Origin: Mycobacterium sp. URHB0044
Lineage (GTDB): Bacteria; Actinomycetota; Actinomycetes; Mycobacteriales; Mycobacteriaceae
NCBI RefSeq assembly: GCF_000620625.1
Contig: NZ_JIAW01000013.1
Location: 1-64,000 of the forward strand
Length of the DNA stretch: 64,000 nucleotides
Direction: 5' to 3'
The first letter of the stretch is position 1; each line of letters opens with the position of its first letter. The notes under the pieces were generated by a model. The model was given only the letters and a program-made list of their open reading frames with translations, was not told the DNA's origin and made no database searches. Of this stretch, positions 61,089 to 64,000 are shown piece after piece. Made by a program: the position numbers and the translations under genes.

Positions 61089-62392
61089 GACCCGGCTCCG
61101 GTGGCGGCGCTACCGGTGGGCAGTTCGGGTTCGTCGGCGCTGAGGCGCCAGTCGTGCGGCAGCAAATGATCGAGCACGTCGTCGACGGTGACGGCGCCAA
61201 GCAGATGGTTCTCCGCGTCGACGACCGGCCCGCACAACATGTTGTAGGCGGCGAAGTATCGCGTCACGGCCGCCAGGGAGGTGTCGGGGGTGAGGTTGGG
61301 CAGGTCGCTGTCGATGATCCCGCTGACGAGCGCCGCGGGTGGCTCTCGCAGCAGCCGCTGCAGATGCACGCACCCGAGGTACCGCCCGGTCGGGGTGGAC
61401 GTCGGAGGCCGCACGACGAACGACAGCGACGCCAGCGCGGGCGTCAGGTCGGGGTCGCGCACCCGCGCCAGGGCCTCGGCCACGGTGGTGTCGGGCGCGA
61501 GCACCACGGGCTCCGGGGTCATCAGACCACCGGCGGTGTCGGGAGAGTGCTTGAGCAGCCGTCGAACGGGCTCCGAGTCCTCCGGATCCATCCGGGCCAG
61601 CAGCACCTCGGCCCGCGATGCGCCGAGTTCGCCGAGCAGATCGGCCGCGTCGTCGGGGTCCATCTCCTCGAGCACGTCGGCGGCGCGGTCGGTGTCCAGC
61701 TGCTCGAGGAGCTCGGCCTGCTCGCTCTCGGGCAGCTCCTGCAGGATGTCGGCCAGCCGCTCGTCGTCGAGGGCGTTGACGATCTCGTAGCGTCGCTTGG
61801 CAGGCAGCTCGCGGATGGCGTCGGCGACCTCGATGGGGCGTTGCCCCTCGAACTGGGCAAGCAGCTGCGCGACGGCCTGGCCGGGCAGCGCAAGGGCCGA
61901 CGGAGTCAGGCCCGCCACGTGCTGCCAGTCGACGACGTGCACGGTGGTGCGGCGCCCGAGCCGGCGGTGGCTGCGCACGGCGATTCTGGTGACCATCCAG
62001 TCGCGCGAGCGCACCTGCTCGATCGCCAGGTCGGCGACGACCACGTCCATTCCGGCGAGGTTCTCGAGCTCCGGATCGGTGACCCGCACGCGGGTGTCGA
62101 GCACCTGGCCAAGCACCAGCACTTCACCGGGGCGCTGTGCGAACCGGCGCAGCGACACGTTGGCGGTGGTCAGCGTGACGGCGTTGGGTTCGATGGCGGT
62201 CACGCGCAGGATGGGAACGAAAATCCTTCTGCGACTGAGCAATTCGACGACGAGGCCGAGCACGCGAGGCTGTTGGCGGACGCTGCTGATGCTGATCACC
62301 ACGTCGCGGACACGTCCGATGGACTCGCCGTCCGGGCCGAGCACCACCATCCCCGCTAGTCGGGCCGCGTAGACCCTGTTCACCGCCACCAT
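61085..62392 (-). CDS. PRC-barrel / MgtE-N / CBS protein without a channel domain
   Basis: A 435-residue soluble protein: PRC-barrel-type N-terminus (MVVLGPDGESIGRVRD), then an MgtE N-terminal helical superhelix (DILQELPESEQAELLEQLDTDRAADVLEEMDPDDAADLL pattern near residues 215-260) and a pair of CBS domains that bind nucleotides. The membrane channel of the MgtE magnesium transporter is absent. TACCCT lies 7 bases before the ATG, so it is probably leaderless. Counterpart of Rv1232c. It may sense Mg or nucleotide for a partner, the DUF1003 protein being the obvious candidate. Confidence 0.9.
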   Translation of the reverse strand: MVAVNRVYAARLAGMVVLGPDGESIGRVRDVVISISSVRQQPRVLGLVVELLSRRRIFVPILRVTAIEPNAVTLTTANVSLRRFAQRPGEVLVLGQVLDTRVRVTDPELENLAGMDVVVADLAIEQVRSRDWMVTRIAVRSHRRLGRRTTVHVVDWQHVAGLTPSALALPGQAVAQLLAQFEGQRPIEVADAIRELPAKRRYEIVNALDDERLADILQELPESEQAELLEQLDTDRAADVLEEMDPDDAADLLGELGASRAEVLLARMDPEDSEPVRRLLKHSPDTAGGLMTPEPVVLAPDTTVAEALARVRDPDLTPALASLSFVVRPPTSTPTGRYLGCVHLQRLLREPPAALVSGIIDSDLPNLTPDTSLAAVTRYFAAYNMLCGPVVDAENHLLGAVTVDDVLDHLLPHDWRLSADEPELPTGSAATGAGS

Positions 62393-62417
62393 GACTCAAA
62401 GGGTAGAGAGTGAACGC

Positions 62418-63374
62418 GTGGACAACCTGTATCGCCCCCGTCGAACGTGCCTTTCGGTTCCAGGCAGTAGCGACAAGATGATTGAGAAGGCCAAGGGCCT
62501 GCCCGCCGACGAGGTGTTCCTCGATCTGGAGGACGCCGTCGCACCCGACGCCAAGGCGGAGGCTCGTGCTCGGGTCGCGGCAGCCCTGGCACAGCCCGGC
62601 TGGTCGGGCCAATTGCGCGGCGTAAGGGTCAACGACTGGACCACGCCGTGGACCCATGCCGACGTCATCGAGGTCGTCGCCGCGGCGGGTGAACACCTCG
62701 ACCTCGTCGTGTTGCCGAAGGTGACCGACGCCTCCCATGTTCACGCGCTCGACCTATTGCTCACCCAACTCGAGACCATCCACGGGCTGCCGCCGGGGCG
62801 CATCGGCATCGAGGCGCAGATCGAGAACGCCAAGGGCCTGACCAACGTCGACGCGATCGCTGCCGGTCCGCGCGTTCAGGCGCTGGTGCTCGGGCCCGCC
62901 GACATGATGGCGAGCCTGAACATGCGGACGCTCGTCGTCGGCGAGCAACCGGAGGGCTACGACGTCGGCGACGCCTACCACCACGTGTTCATGCGCATCC
63001 TGATCGCCGCGCGCACCCACGGCATCAACGCCATCGACGGGCCGTACCTCAAGGTGCGCGACGTCGAGGCGTTCCGCCGGATCGCCGGACGTTCGGCCGC
63101 GCTCGGCTACGACGGCAAGTGGGTGCTGCACCCCGATCAAATCGACGCGGGCAACGACATCTTCAGCCCGCGCCAAGACGACTACGACCACGCCGAGCTG
63201 ATCCTCGAGGCCTACGACTGGCACACGTCGCGGGCCGGCGGCGCAAGGGGCGCAGTGATGCTCGGCGACGAAATGATCGACGAGGCCAGCCGCAAGATGG
63301 CATTGGTGATCGCGGGCAAGGGCCGGGCAGCCGGCATGTCGCGCACCGGTGAACCGTTCCGGCCGCCTGAGTAG
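62418..63374 (+). CDS. CitE-like (HpcH/HpaI) acyl-CoA lyase
   Basis: A 318-residue barrel enzyme: YRPRRTCLSVPGSSDKM start, VFLDLEDAV (metal Asp/Glu), the IGIEAQIENAKGL active-site strand and DGKWVLHPDQI. These match L-malyl-CoA/beta-methylmalyl-CoA and citramalyl-CoA lyases. GTG 62418 has AGAGAG 7 bases upstream. ATG 62391 is also in frame, but it overlaps the start codon of the divergent gene (CATG), so it is less likely. Substrate not decided. Confidence 0.9.
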   Translation: MDNLYRPRRTCLSVPGSSDKMIEKAKGLPADEVFLDLEDAVAPDAKAEARARVAAALAQPGWSGQLRGVRVNDWTTPWTHADVIEVVAAAGEHLDLVVLPKVTDASHVHALDLLLTQLETIHGLPPGRIGIEAQIENAKGLTNVDAIAAGPRVQALVLGPADMMASLNMRTLVVGEQPEGYDVGDAYHHVFMRILIAARTHGINAIDGPYLKVRDVEAFRRIAGRSAALGYDGKWVLHPDQIDAGNDIFSPRQDDYDHAELILEAYDWHTSRAGGARGAVMLGDEMIDEASRKMALVIAGKGRAAGMSRTGEPFRPPE

Positions 63375-63377
63375 CCG

Positions 63378-63890
63378 CTAGACCAACGACCAGCCGCTGG
63401 CGTACAACCCGATGAAGAGCAGCAGGTAGAGCACCCACCCCACCGTCACCAGACCGCCGATGATGGTGCCCGCCAGCGCGATGCCGTAGCCGTCCTGGCC
63501 CGTGCGCTTGGTCTCGCGCATCGCGATGACGCCGAGGAAGAGCCCGATGATCGACGGCAACCCGCAGAACAGCAGGCCGGCCAGCGCGGTCGCGAGCGCA
63601 CCGATCGCCTTGCCGTTGGTGCCCAGCGGCTTCACCGGCCGGTACGGGTCGTACGGATCCGTCGCATACGGGTAGCCGCCGGCGTAGGGCGGATAACCCG
63701 GCGGCGGATATCCGGGTGGCGGATACCCGGGAGGTCCGGAGTAGCCGGGCCCGTAGACGGGCGGAGGCAGCCCGACGTTGTTCGGGTAGTCCACCGGTGC
63801 GTACGGGTCGTGCTGGCGCGGCGAGTTCTCCAGTGGCGGGTATTCGCCGCCTCCCGGATTGACGTACGGCTGGTCCGGGCCGCTGGTCAC
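63378..63890 (-). CDS. DUF4190 membrane protein with Pro/Tyr/Gly-rich N-terminus
   Basis: A 170-residue protein: about 85 residues rich in Pro, Tyr and Gly with PGYPPPGYPPPGYPP repeats, then the DUF4190 part (NGKAIGALATALAGLLFCGLPSIIGLFLGVIAMRE and a second span). Two membrane segments. Counterpart of Rv1233c (memory). GTG 63890 follows 2 bases after the stop of another DUF4190-like gene. Function unknown. Confidence 0.88.
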   Translation of the reverse strand: MTSGPDQPYVNPGGGEYPPLENSPRQHDPYAPVDYPNNVGLPPPVYGPGYSGPPGYPPPGYPPPGYPPYAGGYPYATDPYDPYRPVKPLGTNGKAIGALATALAGLLFCGLPSIIGLFLGVIAMRETKRTGQDGYGIALAGTIIGGLVTVGWVLYLLLFIGLYASGWSLV

Positions 63891-63892
63891 GG

Positions 63893-64000
63893 TCAGGAAG
63901 CCAGTACCGAGATGGTCCAGATCAGACTGATCAGCAGCGACGCCGCACCGATGGCGATACCCGCGATGGCAAGGCCGCGGCCGTTCGCGCCGGTGGCCTT
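63893..64000 (-). CDS. DUF4190-like protein, C-terminal end only
   Basis: The last 35 codons of a gene cut by the window end: a Gly-rich TGANGRGLAIAGIAIGAA segment leading to a final membrane span and TGA. The NGRGLAIAG motif is like the NGKAIGALAT start of DUF4190, so it is a tandem relative of the downstream gene. Confidence 0.72.
   Translation of the reverse strand, partial: KATGANGRGLAIAGIAIGAASLLISLIWTISVLAS

Overview
The window is about two-thirds GC and has the gene content and order of a mycobacterium, most likely a fast-growing, environmental Mycolicibacterium (inference). From memory, the backbone matches the M. tuberculosis interval from fbiC (Rv1173) to Rv1233c: fbiC, fadH, a PadR regulator, fdxC, dapC, the proline-catabolism genes, fadD36, dapD/dapE, a LOG protein, fadD6, folP2, gpgS, the DivIVA-like Rv1209, tagA, Rv1211, glgM, glgC, the Rv1216c-Rv1220c efflux block, sigE-rseA-htrA-tatB, mrp and Rv1230c-Rv1233c. 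GTG starts are common. Many genes show a TANNNT hexamer 6-8 nt before the start codon, as expected for leaderless mycobacterial transcripts.

Bases 1-7.1 kb hold the 3' part of fbiC (coenzyme F420). Next comes a small cassette flanked by 24-bp direct repeats: a membrane protein with a (Cys-Gly-Gly)6 tail and a GRDP-like protein. It is followed by a same-strand run of an MHS-type carboxylate symporter, a response regulator, a sensor kinase and an orphan TAXI solute-binding lipoprotein. Bases 7.1-12.3 kb are accessory: a PGRS-like Gly-rich exported protein with a decayed copy of its upstream region, an IclR regulator, a DUF2231 membrane protein, a P1-family aminopeptidase and YceI behind paired palindromes.

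Bases 12.3-31.8 kb carry fadH/padR, fdxC-dapC (dapC has no ordinary start codon), a proline iminopeptidase-like hydrolase, the pruC/pruA/pruB proline-degradation locus, an SDR, a threonine aldolase-NUDIX pair, fadD36 with a VOC protein, a glycosyltransferase, a GH27 alpha-galactosidase-like lipoprotein and divergent dapD/dapE. Together dapC, dapD and dapE supply three steps of the succinylase route to meso-diaminopimelate and lysine.

Bases 31.8-48 kb start with an ABC-F protein behind a structured leader with an 8-codon upstream ORF. Then come a two-gene ESX (type VII) substrate pair, a large STAND-type ATPase, LOG, fadD6, folP2-gpgS, an alpha/beta-hydrolase-adenylate cyclase fusion, DivIVA-like/tagA, the 55-aa DUF3117 protein, and divergent glgM/glgC for alpha-glucan synthesis.

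Bases 48-64 kb hold an SnoaL-tailed ECF sigma factor facing a small membrane protein across a perfect 28-bp palindrome, tandem ICMT-like methyltransferases, an ABC drug exporter with its TetR regulator and a 36-bp operator, the sigE envelope-stress locus, tatB, mrp, a lytic transglycosylase, DUF1003 and MgtE-N/CBS proteins, a CitE-like lyase and tandem DUF4190 proteins, the last cut by the window end. I saw no rRNA, tRNA, CRISPR array, intact insertion sequence or prophage.
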